From contig NZ_BCZK01000009.1 in assembly GCF_001598695.1 (NCBI RefSeq), positions 1 to 64,000 of the forward strand: a stretch of 64,000 nucleotides of DNA, read 5' to 3'. Source of the DNA: Klebsiella oxytoca NBRC 105695. Its GTDB lineage: Bacteria; Pseudomonadota; Gammaproteobacteria; Enterobacterales; Enterobacteriaceae. Every line of letters begins with the position of its first letter. Position 1 is the stretch's first letter. The notes under the pieces were generated by a model that was not told the DNA's origin, ran no database searches, and saw only the letters and a list, made by a program, of their open reading frames with translations. This document shows, piece after piece, positions 18,076 through 27,076 of this stretch. A program made the translations under genes and the position numbers.

Positions 18076-18099
18076 AGCCGCCCGCAAAGACGGGCGGCT
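18076..18099. terminator. Perfect 9-bp GC hairpin after the hydrolase gene
   Basis: AGCCGCCCG (18076-18084), six-base loop, exact complement (18091-18099). It follows the stop of the minus-strand hydrolase gene by about 10 bp. There is no T-tract, so termination would be partial or factor-assisted. Confidence 0.5.
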
Positions 18100-18107
18100 C
18101 GGGGGCG

Positions 18108-19247
18108 TTATCTCAGGCTGGTTTTGAAGAACTGTTCAAATCTGGCAAACGGGATTTTACCGGCCGCATTATCATACAGATCGACATGGTTCGCACCGGG
18201 GACAATGACCAGCTCTTTCTCTTTACTGCCGATAGCCTTGAAAGCGTCTTCGGCAAAATAGCGTGAGTGGGCATTTTCACCGGTTACGATCAGCGTCGGG
18301 ATGGTGACTTCATTGGCATAGCTCAGCAGCGGCATATTCATAAACGACAGCGGCATGGTCGCGTTCCACGCGCCGGTTGAGTTGACGGAGCGGGCGTGGA
18401 AACCGCGCGGCATGCGGTAATAATCAAAGAACTCTTTCAATACCGGGTTCGGGTTGGCTGGCAGGGTTTCCGGCAGGATACGATCGCCCGCGCTGGCGTT
18501 GCCTTTCTCATCGACATAAATGTCATGTCCGCCCGGTGCGAAGGTACCGTTTTCCGCATCTTTCCAGCGCTGCGCGTTCAGATATTGCAGTACGGCGCGG
18601 CGATCGGCGGTGGTATAACGATCTTTACCGTCGCCAACGCCATGGCCCATCGCGCGGCTCATATCGTACATAACGCTGGTGGCCACCGCTTTGACGCGGG
18701 TATCCATCGCGGCATCGTTCAGCGCCATGCCGCCCCAGCCGCAGATGCCGAGCAGGCCGATTCGGTTGCGATCCACTTCGTTTTGCAATCCTAAAAAATC
18801 CACCGCCGCGCTGAAATCCTCAGTATTGATATCCGGCGAGGCGACGTTACGCGGATGACCGCCGCTTTCCCCCGTGTACGAAGGATCGAAGGCGAGGGTG
18901 ACAAAGCCCTGTTCTGCCAGGGTCTGGGCATACAGCCCGCTGGACTGCTCTTTCACCGCGCCGAAGGGGCCGCTTACGGCAATCGCCGCCAGCTTGCGCT
19001 CGCCGCGATCTTTAGGGATGTAGAGATCGCCGACCAGGGTGATCCCGTAGCGGTTCTGGAAGGTCACCTTGCGGTGATCGACTTTCGCGCTTTTCGTAAA
19101 GGTTTTGTCCCAGGTTTCGATCAGCGAAACGGGCGCGTTCGGATTGGTTGTATCGGCATAGCTCATGGTTGTTACTCCACTTAATGATGCGCATAGCAGC
19201 ATGGCTGGCATGACGGCCGTCAGTTTTCTGGTGAACGCTTTCATCAA
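18108..19247 (-). CDS. Exported alpha/beta hydrolase (dienelactone-hydrolase-like)
   Basis: A 379-residue protein with a signal peptide (cleavage likely after Ala31, SYA-DT) and an alpha/beta hydrolase fold. The nucleophile elbow is GICGWGG with Cys169 in place of the usual Ser, as in dienelactone hydrolases; the histidine is probably His354 in GANHVDLY. E. coli YcjY has a similar elbow. GGGGA 7 nt before the first ATG supports the start. A LysR-type gene is divergently encoded 165 bp away and may control it. Substrate unknown. Confidence 0.85.
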   Translation of the reverse strand: MMKAFTRKLTAVMPAMLLCASLSGVTTMSYADTTNPNAPVSLIETWDKTFTKSAKVDHRKVTFQNRYGITLVGDLYIPKDRGERKLAAIAVSGPFGAVKEQSSGLYAQTLAEQGFVTLAFDPSYTGESGGHPRNVASPDINTEDFSAAVDFLGLQNEVDRNRIGLLGICGWGGMALNDAAMDTRVKAVATSVMYDMSRAMGHGVGDGKDRYTTADRRAVLQYLNAQRWKDAENGTFAPGGHDIYVDEKGNASAGDRILPETLPANPNPVLKEFFDYYRMPRGFHARSVNSTGAWNATMPLSFMNMPLLSYANEVTIPTLIVTGENAHSRYFAEDAFKAIGSKEKELVIVPGANHVDLYDNAAGKIPFARFEQFFKTSLR

Positions 19248-19412
19248 TATTTCCCCTAAAACAGGTTCCTGATACAGGTTTCATACGGACAACGCTGCTG
19301 TGCTTTGTTGCAGTGCGCTGATTATAGTTAGCAGTCAGAGTGCTGATTAGCGGGGGGAAAGTGCTAAGATTCATATCAAATTGTGATAAATAGCGAAACG
19401 GTAGCGGGGAGA

Positions 19413-20300
19413 ATGATGGCGAGGCGGGAAAACTATAACGATCTTTACCTTTTCATGCTGGTGGTGCGGGAAGGGAGCTTTACCGCCGCCGCGCAGCGGC
19501 TTGGGCTGGCGCAATCCGGCGTCAGCCGCGCCGTACGCGAACTTGAAGAAAGGCTCGGCGTACAGCTTCTGGTGCGCACGACCCGTAAACTTTCACTTAC
19601 CCAGGCTGGCGAGCAGCTCTATCGAACGGTAGAAGCGGGCTTTGATGCATTGGATTCGGGGCTTTCCACTCTGGCGTATTATCGCAACACGCCTTCCGGC
19701 ACCGTCCGCATTAACGCCAGCCAGCACGCGATTGATAAAGTCCTTCTGCCGAAGCTGGCGGTGTTCAAGCAGCGCTATCCTGATATCCGGCTGGAACTTA
19801 TTAGCGAAAGTCGGTTTGTCGATATTATTGCAGAGCGGTTTGATGCCGGGGTGCGTCTTGGGCCGGAGGTCGGCGGCGGCATGGTCGCAGTGCGCATTTC
19901 GCCCGATATGGAGATGGCCGTTGTCGGCACGCCCGAGCATTTTCGCCGCTACGGTTTCCCGCAAACGCCAGCGGATCTGGTCGTCCATCCCTGTATCGCT
20001 TACCAGTTTGGCGACGGTAGCCTTTATGCCTGGGAGCTGAATGAGCAGGGTAAAAAAATTACCCACCGGCCTCAGGGGCAGTGGGCTTTTGCCGACAGCT
20101 ATATGGAAGCGAAAGCCGCCCGCCTGGGACTGGGCCTGGCCTATGTTCCGCAGGAGCTGGTCGCCGACGACCTGGAGCGGGGCGCGCTTATCAGAGTCCT
20201 GCAGCGTTACAGCCAGCGGCTGGAAGGCTCTTTTCTCTATTATCCTCATCGCAACGTCTCCCCCGCGCTGCGGGCTGTGATAGATACATTGCGTACTTGA
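19413..20300 (+). CDS. LysR-family transcriptional regulator
   Basis: A LysR-type regulator of about 295 residues. The N-terminal helix-turn-helix reads NYNDLYLFMLVVREGSFTAA then AQRLGLAQSGVSRAVRELEERLG, followed by a type 2 periplasmic-binding-like effector domain. Two adjacent ATGs (19413, 19416) follow GGGGAG; the second has better spacing. The longer reading from GTG 19383 has no ribosome binding site. It is divergent from the exported hydrolase gene and most likely regulates it, with or without the MFS gene behind. Confidence 0.9.
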   Translation: MMARRENYNDLYLFMLVVREGSFTAAAQRLGLAQSGVSRAVRELEERLGVQLLVRTTRKLSLTQAGEQLYRTVEAGFDALDSGLSTLAYYRNTPSGTVRINASQHAIDKVLLPKLAVFKQRYPDIRLELISESRFVDIIAERFDAGVRLGPEVGGGMVAVRISPDMEMAVVGTPEHFRRYGFPQTPADLVVHPCIAYQFGDGSLYAWELNEQGKKITHRPQGQWAFADSYMEAKAARLGLGLAYVPQELVADDLERGALIRVLQRYSQRLEGSFLYYPHRNVSPALRAVIDTLRT

Positions 20301-20503
20301 GCAGGCACGAGGATGCCTGATACGGGAGACGGGCATGAGGAGAGGAGCGGTGGCCGCGGCGGTCAGTGACCGGCGCAGCGCCGAATGCGAAGTTATTAGA
20401 GAAATAAGGGTATGTGGTTTTAATGTTAAATGCTGTGGTTGTATTTGTTAATTTTTGCGCCAGTTCCTATAATCATCGCCCAACATGTTAGTAGGGCTAA
20501 GCG

Positions 20504-21046
20504 ATGAAGTTATTATCTACGGAGCGCACCGATATCTGTTTACTGGCGCCCGACCATGCACGGCATTTACAGGATTATTTGCTGGAAAACCGTTCTCACC
20601 TTGCGCCATTCGAACCCTTGCGAAATGACGACTATTTTACGTTAGACACTATTGCGCAAAGAATCAGCAGCGCGCGCAGAGAGTATGACGAAAAACGTAG
20701 CCTGATGCTGGTTTTCACCCTCAAAAATGAACCGCAAATCATCGGCAGTATCAACTTCACTAACTTTGTCTTCGGCGTTTTTCAGGCATGCTATCTGGGC
20801 TTTTCCCTCGATCGCGCCTGCCAGGGAAAGGGCCTGATGCGCGAAGCGTTAGAGCAGGCGATTCGGTACGTGCGTGAGAATTACGGGATACACAGGATCA
20901 TGGCCAACCATCTGCCTGATAACGTGCGGAGCAGCAATACCCTTAAAAGTCTGGGTTTTGTGCAAGAGGGCTATGCGCACTCTTATCTGAAAATTAATGG
21001 TATCTGGCAGGATCACGTCCTGAACGCATTAATCTTTCCGGAATGA
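20504..21046 (+). CDS. GNAT acetyltransferase, RimJ/RimL type
   Basis: A 180-residue GNAT-family acetyltransferase. The pattern matches RimJ/RimL-like N-terminal or small-molecule acetyltransferases: TERTDICLLAPDHARHLQDY at the start, a central LGFSLDRACQGKGLMREAL containing the Q/RxxGxG/A acetyl-CoA loop (RACQGKGLM), and NVRSSNTLKSLGFVQEGYA near the end. It stands alone, with about 200 bp of non-coding DNA before it. The acceptor substrate is unknown. Confidence 0.88.
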   Translation: MKLLSTERTDICLLAPDHARHLQDYLLENRSHLAPFEPLRNDDYFTLDTIAQRISSARREYDEKRSLMLVFTLKNEPQIIGSINFTNFVFGVFQACYLGFSLDRACQGKGLMREALEQAIRYVRENYGIHRIMANHLPDNVRSSNTLKSLGFVQEGYAHSYLKINGIWQDHVLNALIFPE

Positions 21047-21177
21047 GTATCCGCTGTCGTGCCGCCGCCAGCCATCGCAGAGCCTATGGCCTGGCGAAGG
21101 TTTACTGACGGCACGCCTGTCCTGCTGTGAATTAATCCTGTTAATTTCACCCAGGAGGACGGTATTAAATTTGTTTT

Positions 21178-22062
21178 TCACAATAAGCTCTCTAACCATT
21201 CGGTAAACACCCGAACTTTGCGGGAAAGATGGCGGTGCGGATACAAAAGTGACAGTTTGCGATCGGGGGTAGGATTGTCGGGTAAGACTTCCACTAACAG
21301 CCCCCGGTCGAGATAAGGCTGTAAAAACACGTTCATCCCCTGGACTAATCCCAGGCCTGCCAGCCCCGCAGATAAATAGGTTTCTGAGTTATCCACGACC
21401 AGCTTACCGGGAAGCGTCATTTCAACGGGGCCTTCTGGCGTGGTAAACGTCCACGGCATGCTTTGTCGGCTGTTGCTGTTAATCCAGTTGATCGCCTGAT
21501 GCTGCTGTAAATCCTCCAGCGTGTTCGGCGCGCCGTAGCGGGCAATATAGGCCGGGCTGGCGCAGGTCGTCATTTTAATATTGCCCAGCTTACGGGCGAT
21601 ATAGTCTCCGTCATCCAGTTCCCCGACGCGGAGCAGGCAGTCAAGACCATCGCGCAGCATATCTCTCCGGCGATCTGAGCTACTAAGAATGATTTCGAGG
21701 TCAGGATGCTGGCGATAAAAATCAGGAAGCCTGGGGACAACCAGTAAAGTTGCAAAAGCGATGGGCATATCAACCCGCAGCTGGCCGCGCAGTACGCGAT
21801 CGGCGCCAAAAGACTCCAGCAGCTCATCCGCCTGGGAGAGTAAAGGTTTACTCCGGTGATAAAACGTTTCCCCGTCAGGCGTCAGGCTAATGCGACGCGT
21901 GGTTCGCTGCAGCAAACGCGTACCGCAGTGCTGCTCAAGCAGCTGTAAGGCTTTCGTCACGGCGGGGCGATGAACTTGCAGGTTTTCTGCTGCCTGAGTA
22001 AAGCTGCCTGATTCGACAATTTCAATAAAAATTCTTATAGATTCAAAGAGATTTAATTGCAT
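21178..22062 (-). CDS. LysR-family transcriptional regulator
   Basis: A 294-residue LysR regulator starting at ATG 22062, where the family pattern begins (MQLNLFESIRIFIEIVESGS, then FTQAAENLQVHRPAVTKALQ). A longer open frame to 22251 has no homology-like content and runs into the divergent promoter. The effector domain is complete. It is divergent from the nitronate monooxygenase gene, separated by 156 bp, and is its probable regulator. Confidence 0.9.
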   Translation of the reverse strand: MQLNLFESIRIFIEIVESGSFTQAAENLQVHRPAVTKALQLLEQHCGTRLLQRTTRRISLTPDGETFYHRSKPLLSQADELLESFGADRVLRGQLRVDMPIAFATLLVVPRLPDFYRQHPDLEIILSSSDRRRDMLRDGLDCLLRVGELDDGDYIARKLGNIKMTTCASPAYIARYGAPNTLEDLQQHQAINWINSNSRQSMPWTFTTPEGPVEMTLPGKLVVDNSETYLSAGLAGLGLVQGMNVFLQPYLDRGLLVEVLPDNPTPDRKLSLLYPHRHLSRKVRVFTEWLESLL

Positions 22063-22218
22063 GGCTGGATTCTTTTGCCTGATGCCAGAGTAGATATTGT
22101 TATCAATTTTATAATAGTGATGAACTTTTTTAGCTATTTTTCTAAATAATCTAACGTCATACACTCCTTCCAGCAAAAACGACCCGCGCCGTAGCGCCAC
22201 TGCGAAGGATAATCCATT

Positions 22219-23199
22219 ATGAAAACTAACCGTATCTGCCAGATCCTGCATATTGAAAAACCGGTGATTCAGGGCCCTCTCTCCTGGTTGACCGATGCCC
22301 GTCTAGTCGCCGCAGTCAGCAATGCCGGGGGACTTGGCGTACTTGGCCCTAATGCCGGATTAACCGCCGCGACTGCGGTATCAACGCCCGAAGAAACCGC
22401 TGAAAAAATGCGCGAAGAGATTCGTAAAACTAAGCAACTGACCGAAAAGCCTTTTGGTGTAAACCTGATCCCCTCTCCAGACAATGACATCTGGACTCCA
22501 CCCATTCTGCAGGTAATTAAAGAAGAGGGCGTCAGCGCTGTGGTTTATACCGGCTACGGTGAAGGGGCGATCATACCGTCGTTATTTAATGAACTTAAAC
22601 AGGCGGGCATTGCTATTATTTATCGCGATATCAATCCAACGCCTGAAAATACTCGTCTTGCTGAAGAGGCCGGCGCCGATATCATTGTCGCGACCGGTTT
22701 TGATGAAGGGGGAACCTTGCCGGGCACCGCGCTGGGTACTTTTTCAATCGTGCCGCTGATTGCCGATGCGGTGAAAAATATTCCGCTAATGGCTGCGGGT
22801 GGTATTACTGATAACCGCACCGCCAGAGCGGCGCACGCATTAGGCGCAGAAGGGGTATTTGCCGGTTCGGTGTTTATCGGAACGGAAGAGAGCAGGGTAC
22901 CGCTGTCGATTAAAAACAGAATTATTGCCGCCAACGGTCTTGATTTGCTGCTGTTCCGCACGCAGCCGCACTACTATCGCTCCCTGCCGGGCAGGCTCGC
23001 TGAAACTTTGGTCGCAATGGATAAGGCCGGCGCAAGTCATGAAGAGCTCGGCAGAGCAATGGGGGGATTGCGTGGCTTGCGTATTGGCATGCTGGAGGGG
23101 AATGCTGATGAAGGCTATATCTCACTCGGTACGGGGATCGGCACTATCCGCAGCATCAAAAGCGCCGCCAGTGTTGTGAACGAGTTAGCCGTAGGCTGA
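22219..23199 (+). CDS. Nitronate monooxygenase (2-nitropropane dioxygenase family)
   Basis: A 326-residue FMN-dependent TIM-barrel protein of the nitronate monooxygenase family, which oxidises toxic alkyl nitronates such as propionate 3-nitronate. Visible marks are PVIQGPLSWLTDARLVAAVS, NAGGLGVLG near the first FMN contact, and the phosphate-binding MAAGGITDNRTARAAHALGA followed by GVFAGSVFIGTEES. Length and order fit the bacterial family. AAGGAT precedes the ATG. The divergent LysR gene likely controls it. Enoyl-ACP reductase FabK is a related but less likely alternative. Confidence 0.87.
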   Translation: MKTNRICQILHIEKPVIQGPLSWLTDARLVAAVSNAGGLGVLGPNAGLTAATAVSTPEETAEKMREEIRKTKQLTEKPFGVNLIPSPDNDIWTPPILQVIKEEGVSAVVYTGYGEGAIIPSLFNELKQAGIAIIYRDINPTPENTRLAEEAGADIIVATGFDEGGTLPGTALGTFSIVPLIADAVKNIPLMAAGGITDNRTARAAHALGAEGVFAGSVFIGTEESRVPLSIKNRIIAANGLDLLLFRTQPHYYRSLPGRLAETLVAMDKAGASHEELGRAMGGLRGLRIGMLEGNADEGYISLGTGIGTIRSIKSAASVVNELAVG

Positions 23200-23217
23200 A
23201 AACCGACGCAACAAAAT

Positions 23218-23253
23218 CATGACGGGATCTCGCGGTTGCCAAACCCCGTCATG
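23218..23253. terminator. 9-bp hairpin after nitronate monooxygenase
   Basis: CATGACGGG (23218-23226) pairs exactly with CCCGTCATG (23245-23253) across an 18-base loop. It lies between the convergent monooxygenase gene and the SDR remnant. No T-tract, so the role is uncertain. Confidence 0.4.
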
Positions 23254-23256
23254 GCA

Positions 23257-23370
23257 TCACGCACCAAACGCGCCGTCAATGGTCTGCATGGCTCCTGTTA
23301 CGAACGAGGCTTTCGGGCCTGCCAGCCCCGCGACCATTGTTGCGACTTCTTCGGGACGACCGTGGCGTTT
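23257..23370 (-). pseudogene. C-terminal remnant of a short-chain dehydrogenase
   Basis: On the minus strand the last 35 or so codons before TGA (23257-23259) read IKRHGRPEEVATMVAGLAGP then KASFVTGAMQTIDGAFGA, the canonical tail of a bacterial SDR (GRPEEVA...FVTGA...DGGF). The rest of the gene is missing: the frame closes about 10 codons further upstream, where the NmrA-like gene ends. A deletion or replacement seems to have joined the NmrA-like gene to this tail. Confidence 0.82.
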
Positions 23371-24301
23371 AATAAATACTACTTTTGAGCCATGAGGCAA
23401 TATCCTGGGTAGGTATATTATTTTGTGCATTCCACGTTTTATTCATTGGCCACCACATACCGTCTCCCCTGGCAAAAGCTGCGCGATAGCGAAGCATTCC
23501 ATCGTCCGGGTTTGAACGTAGTTGTTCCAGTAGAGTGGGCAAAGTGAGTACCTTTTTTGAAAAGCATTTTTGAGTTACCCGCTCAACGGTGTCCGCCAGT
23601 TTTCTATAGGAAGTGGTTTCTCCGGCGATAAAGATAACGTCATTTCTCACCCGCGGTTGTTGCAAATAAATCGCGGTGGTCAGACGGCCAATATCCGCGG
23701 GTGTTGTTACGGTAACCAGGGTATCCCAGCTGCCGAGGGCATTAATCGTATTTTGCGATAAATTCACCACGTCGAAGGCAGGCTCGAAAAGAAAACTGGT
23801 AAACATACCGGTCGAAATAATCACCCATTCTGTGGCGATTTGTTCCCGTAATAATGTTCTGACATCATACTGTTCGTCCCAGACGGGTTGACCGCTGCCT
23901 TTTCCGACTACATCGTAATTTACGCCAAACTGCCAGGGAAAATAGCGCTTCACTCCGGCCTCCAGTACCGCACGGGTAATCTTTATCTGGGTTCCTGTGC
24001 CAGCAATAAATCCCATGCAGTTGATGATGGTATCAAACTCTGCAAACGGGCCCGTTAACGATGCAACCGTACCAGCGGCTACGTCGCAGGCAATAAATTC
24101 TGCCCCCGCCGCCGCCAGTTGTTGATGGCTAGCAGAAAGCAACTCCCCCCGATCGCCCCACGATCCTGGCGACACGATAACCGCGACGGTACCATTTTGT
24201 CGCTTGACCGCCGGGATTAATGAGCTGAGTACGGCTGCGCCCAACTGTCCCGCTCCCAGCACTAATACCTTTTCACCTGCATTAATATGAGATTCTCTCA
24301 T
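23369..24301 (-). CDS. NmrA-like / isoflavone-reductase-like NAD(P)-dependent oxidoreductase
   Basis: A 310-residue extended-SDR protein of the NmrA/isoflavone reductase (aromatic alcohol reductase) group. The dinucleotide motif GAGQLG is at 16-21, and YFPWQFGVNYDVVGKGSG contains the region normally holding the catalytic Lys. Codon use is more AT-rich than the neighbouring genes at several points, which would fit acquisition from elsewhere. It is divergent from a LysR gene, 137 bp apart, that probably regulates it. Substrate unknown. Confidence 0.84.
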   Translation of the reverse strand: MRESHINAGEKVLVLGAGQLGAAVLSSLIPAVKRQNGTVAVIVSPGSWGDRGELLSASHQQLAAAGAEFIACDVAAGTVASLTGPFAEFDTIINCMGFIAGTGTQIKITRAVLEAGVKRYFPWQFGVNYDVVGKGSGQPVWDEQYDVRTLLREQIATEWVIISTGMFTSFLFEPAFDVVNLSQNTINALGSWDTLVTVTTPADIGRLTTAIYLQQPRVRNDVIFIAGETTSYRKLADTVERVTQKCFSKKVLTLPTLLEQLRSNPDDGMLRYRAAFARGDGMWWPMNKTWNAQNNIPTQDIASWLKSSIY

Positions 24302-24438
24302 TCTGACTCCTTACTGATCAGATCACACTATCGATTGGGTTTACGGAAGTTTAGGTCGATCAGCTACATTCGATAAGGACTCAACATTGGGTTAAACTGT
24401 TCGCAAATATGGAACAATCGCGTGGGTGAAGGGGCAAA

Positions 24439-25344
24439 ATGGATAAGCTGGAATCAATGCAGGTCTATGTTTGCGTGGTGGATTCACACGGGTTCGCCAG
24501 AGCGGCTGAAGTGCTGGGGCTGCCGCGCTCAACGGTATCGCGGGTGATTAAAGAGCTTGAAGCATACCTGGGAATTCAGCTTTTACAGCGTACCACCCGT
24601 AAGCTTAGCGTGACGGTAGACGGCCACAGTTATTATACAGAGTGCAAAAGGCTTCTGGCTGAGATCGCCACCCTGGAGTCCTCTTTCCCCGGTAGATTTG
24701 CGCAGCCCAGAGGACGCTTTAAAGTGGGTATGCCGCAGTCCCTTGCCCGACATTGTATTATCCCAGGGCTGCCGGAATTTCTGCAGCAATATCCCGGTCT
24801 GGATATCACGATTTGTTCAAGCGATGACGTAGAAGATATTATTCAGGAAGGGTATGACTGCGCGATACGAACGGGCAGAATCGACGATTCGACCACTTTG
24901 GTTGCCCGACCGCTTGCCAGCTTTCGCTGGGCGATTCTCGCTTCTCCAGACTATATTGCCGCTCATGGTCAGCCGGAAACTCTTGACCAACTGGAACAGC
25001 ATCGCGCCGTTGGCTACCTGAACCACCGTACCGGTCGGAGTATCGAGTGGCATTTTTCGCTTGCTGAGGGGGATTATGCCCTTCGCATGAAAGAGACGCT
25101 GGTCGTCGACGATACGGATGCCTACATTCAGGCCGGAATACAAGGGTTTGGGCTCATTCGGGTTGCCAGCTATCTGGCTAAGCCGTACCTGCGCAGCGGC
25201 GCGCTGGTCTCCTGTCTGGAGAACTTCTCTTCTGCTTTGCCCCTTTCGCTGGTTTATCCGCAAAACAGATACCTTCCTCCTTCGGTACGGGCGTTCTATG
25301 CGTGGAGTAAAGCGCTGTTACAGCAGGCGGTCACTGACGAATAA
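24439..25344 (+). CDS. LysR-family transcriptional regulator
   Basis: A 301-residue LysR regulator: MDKLESMQVYVCVVDSHGFA, AEVLGLPRSTVSRVIKELEA and LLQRTTRKLSVT form the DNA-binding domain, followed by a full effector domain. GTGAAGGGGCAAA precedes the ATG. Its partner is most likely the divergent NmrA-like oxidoreductase gene. Of the three LysR genes in this stretch each faces a different metabolic gene, which is the standard arrangement. Confidence 0.9.
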   Translation: MDKLESMQVYVCVVDSHGFARAAEVLGLPRSTVSRVIKELEAYLGIQLLQRTTRKLSVTVDGHSYYTECKRLLAEIATLESSFPGRFAQPRGRFKVGMPQSLARHCIIPGLPEFLQQYPGLDITICSSDDVEDIIQEGYDCAIRTGRIDDSTTLVARPLASFRWAILASPDYIAAHGQPETLDQLEQHRAVGYLNHRTGRSIEWHFSLAEGDYALRMKETLVVDDTDAYIQAGIQGFGLIRVASYLAKPYLRSGALVSCLENFSSALPLSLVYPQNRYLPPSVRAFYAWSKALLQQAVTDE

Positions 25345-26010
25345 TCGCTATTCAGGGCGTTAATATCCGGGCCATTAGGCCGCGATTATGTGAGCGCCGT
25401 AACCTTGCTTCCGCCACGCGATCAAAATAAAACTTGCTATCAAACTACTTTTGTGCGATCAATAGATGGTTGATTTACTCCACAGATCCAGTAATGAAAC
25501 GAGTAGTAAAGCAGTTCTCATCTCAAGCGTTATCCATCGATAATCCTTCTTTAGAGTCTCCTTTTCGTTATTAATTAATTCTGTGAAGCCAATAGTGTTA
25601 AGTTTTTTGAACCTGCGACAACGATGACGGTCTAAGCCCGAGTAGACAAGTTCAGAAGCTGACGCGAACGGTGATAGCAAAGTGGTAGTTTTAGTACCGC
25701 CGTTTAGCGTGAAAAAGTGCAAAAGAGATATCGCTATCCTGAAAGCACGCAACTTTTTATTGAAATTTACCGAACATTACGTGCCCTGAGGGCAAATTAA
25801 GCAAACAACAACATTAAAAAATCGCTGGTGCAGTAATAGAGCTCAATCTGGACTAAGCTTCAGAGGCATCTATCAGAAGTAATGACAATGAGTCATTGTT
25901 ATTCTCAACCATTCAGAGCAGCGCGTTGACGCTGTAACAGAAAGCCGGGAAGGTGATTTCTGTGAATGTTCCTGCGGTAGAGAATGTTGTAGCAAAAAGA
26001 GGCTAACATC
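25345..26010. other. AT-rich intergenic region before the YmcF-like gene
   Basis: No supported gene over 650 bp. The 97-codon frame on the minus strand (25459-25752) begins at TTG without a ribosome binding site and resembles nothing I know. A short palindrome ACAATGA-G-TCATTGT lies at 25885-25899. A 14-codon reading frame starting at GTG 25962, with AAGG 8 nt upstream, ends at TAA 26006, four bases before the YmcF-like ATG, and may be a leader peptide. No cold-shock csp gene is present although YmcF-type genes normally sit beside one. Confidence 0.45.
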
Positions 26011-26199
26011 ATGATTGACCACATTCATTTCAGGTGCCCATGCTGTCATGGGTCACAGTACAGAACATCGACTTACGATGTGTCTGAAAAAAATCCGTTT
26101 GGCGCGAAATGCATTTTTTGTAAATCGGCAATGATTACATTCGATAATATCGCCCCGCATATTGCCAGAAACTCGGCATCGCTCGAGTTACGCAAGTAA
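26011..26199 (+). CDS. ymcF: YmcF-like small zinc-ribbon protein
   Basis: The 62-residue product is nearly the same as E. coli YmcF/YnfQ, small proteins made on cold shock. It carries a likely zinc ribbon: Cys9, Cys11 and Cys12 in RCPCCHGSQYRTS and Cys34, Cys37 in AKCIFCKS. AGAGG 8 nt before the ATG is a good ribosome binding site. In E. coli these genes lie downstream of cspG or cspB; here no csp gene is nearby, which is unusual. Function unknown; nucleic-acid binding would fit the fold. An intrinsic terminator follows. Confidence 0.82.
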   Translation: MIDHIHFRCPCCHGSQYRTSTYDVSEKNPFGAKCIFCKSAMITFDNIAPHIARNSASLELRK

Positions 26200-26262
26200 C
26201 CTGGCGGCCCTGAAAGGGGCCATTAATCTTAAATTATTCAATATTGTCACCCTTTTGTCACT

Positions 26263-26286
26263 AAGCTGCCTGCGGGCGGCTTTTTT
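26263..26286 (+). terminator. Intrinsic terminator after the YmcF-like gene
   Basis: GCTGCC-TGCG-GGCGGC stem-loop (26265-26280, one G-T pair, extended by A-T pairs) followed directly by six T residues at 26281-26286. Confidence 0.85.
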
Positions 26287-26458
26287 GTGTAAAAAAATCG
26301 CTTACGATTCGCAGGCGAAAGCATTATGGCCATAATTACAGTACATAACTGGTAGCACCGGCATCCGGAAAAGTGTGATCTTGATCAATGTTGCCTGCCC
26401 GTAATGCCATTAAAAATGAGATAAGAAAAATAAATGTAATGGATTAATGGTGATTAAT

Positions 26459-27022
26459 ATGGCGATTAAAGAGTTTTTTATTCAGACACAACCGGAAAGG
26501 CGCCGTTATGGCGTAGCGCTATTTGTCGGGGTGGTTGCAGGGATTATGTCTGCGTTCGTTAAATGGGGTGCGGAAGTTCCTTTACCCCCTCGAACCTTTT
26601 CCGGTGGCAGGGATGAGTTTAATCCGCCGTATCTTTTCTTGCGCGACTATCTGGGAATTGACCCCACGCATACGGTATATACTTTTTCCGAGCATATCAT
26701 TAATCCGGTTATGGTGACGCATATTATATTCTCTCTGGTGTTTGCGGTGGGATATTGCGTTGTTGCTGAAATCTTTCCGAAAGTCAAATTATGGCAGGGG
26801 GCGTGGGCAGGGATTGTTGCTACCATTGCCGTTCACTGGATCTCATTTCCGTTACTGGGCCTGACGCCTTCCTTATTGAATATTCCTGCAGATGAGTATA
26901 TTTCGGAGTTAGTGGGGCATATTTTTTGGTTCTGGGCGATTGAGATGATTCGTCGCGACCTTCGCAACCGCATTACTCACCAGCCTGACGCCGAAGTGCC
27001 TCTGGATGCGCCCTTCAGATAA
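26459..27022 (+). CDS. yagU: YagU family inner membrane protein (DUF1440)
   Basis: The 187-residue product matches E. coli YagU along its length: [61 protein letters not shown] and the C-terminal [17 protein letters not shown]. It has about three to four transmembrane helices. The region corresponding to a Cys-containing insert of E. coli YagU is shorter here. E. coli YagU contributes to acid resistance. GGTGA before ATG 26459 and the homologue's start favour this start over ATG 26447. Confidence 0.87.
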   Translation: MAIKEFFIQTQPERRRYGVALFVGVVAGIMSAFVKWGAEVPLPPRTFSGGRDEFNPPYLFLRDYLGIDPTHTVYTFSEHIINPVMVTHIIFSLVFAVGYCVVAEIFPKVKLWQGAWAGIVATIAVHWISFPLLGLTPSLLNIPADEYISELVGHIFWFWAIEMIRRDLRNRITHQPDAEVPLDAPFR

Positions 27023-27034
27023 TTGGCTCCGCAG

Positions 27035-27056
27035 GAACCCGTGTGTCCACGGGTTC
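27035..27056. terminator. Hairpin between convergent yagU and EIIB genes
   Basis: GAACCCGTG-TGTC-CACGGGTTC, nine perfect pairs, followed by TTGTGG on the plus strand. It probably ends both transcripts. Confidence 0.65.
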
Positions 27057-27076
27057 TTGTGGCCAGGACTTTCAGA

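Noticed and set aside
25459-25752. 97-codon reading frame on the minus strand
   Set aside because: Starts at TTG with no ribosome binding site and has no recognisable pattern; treated as non-coding.
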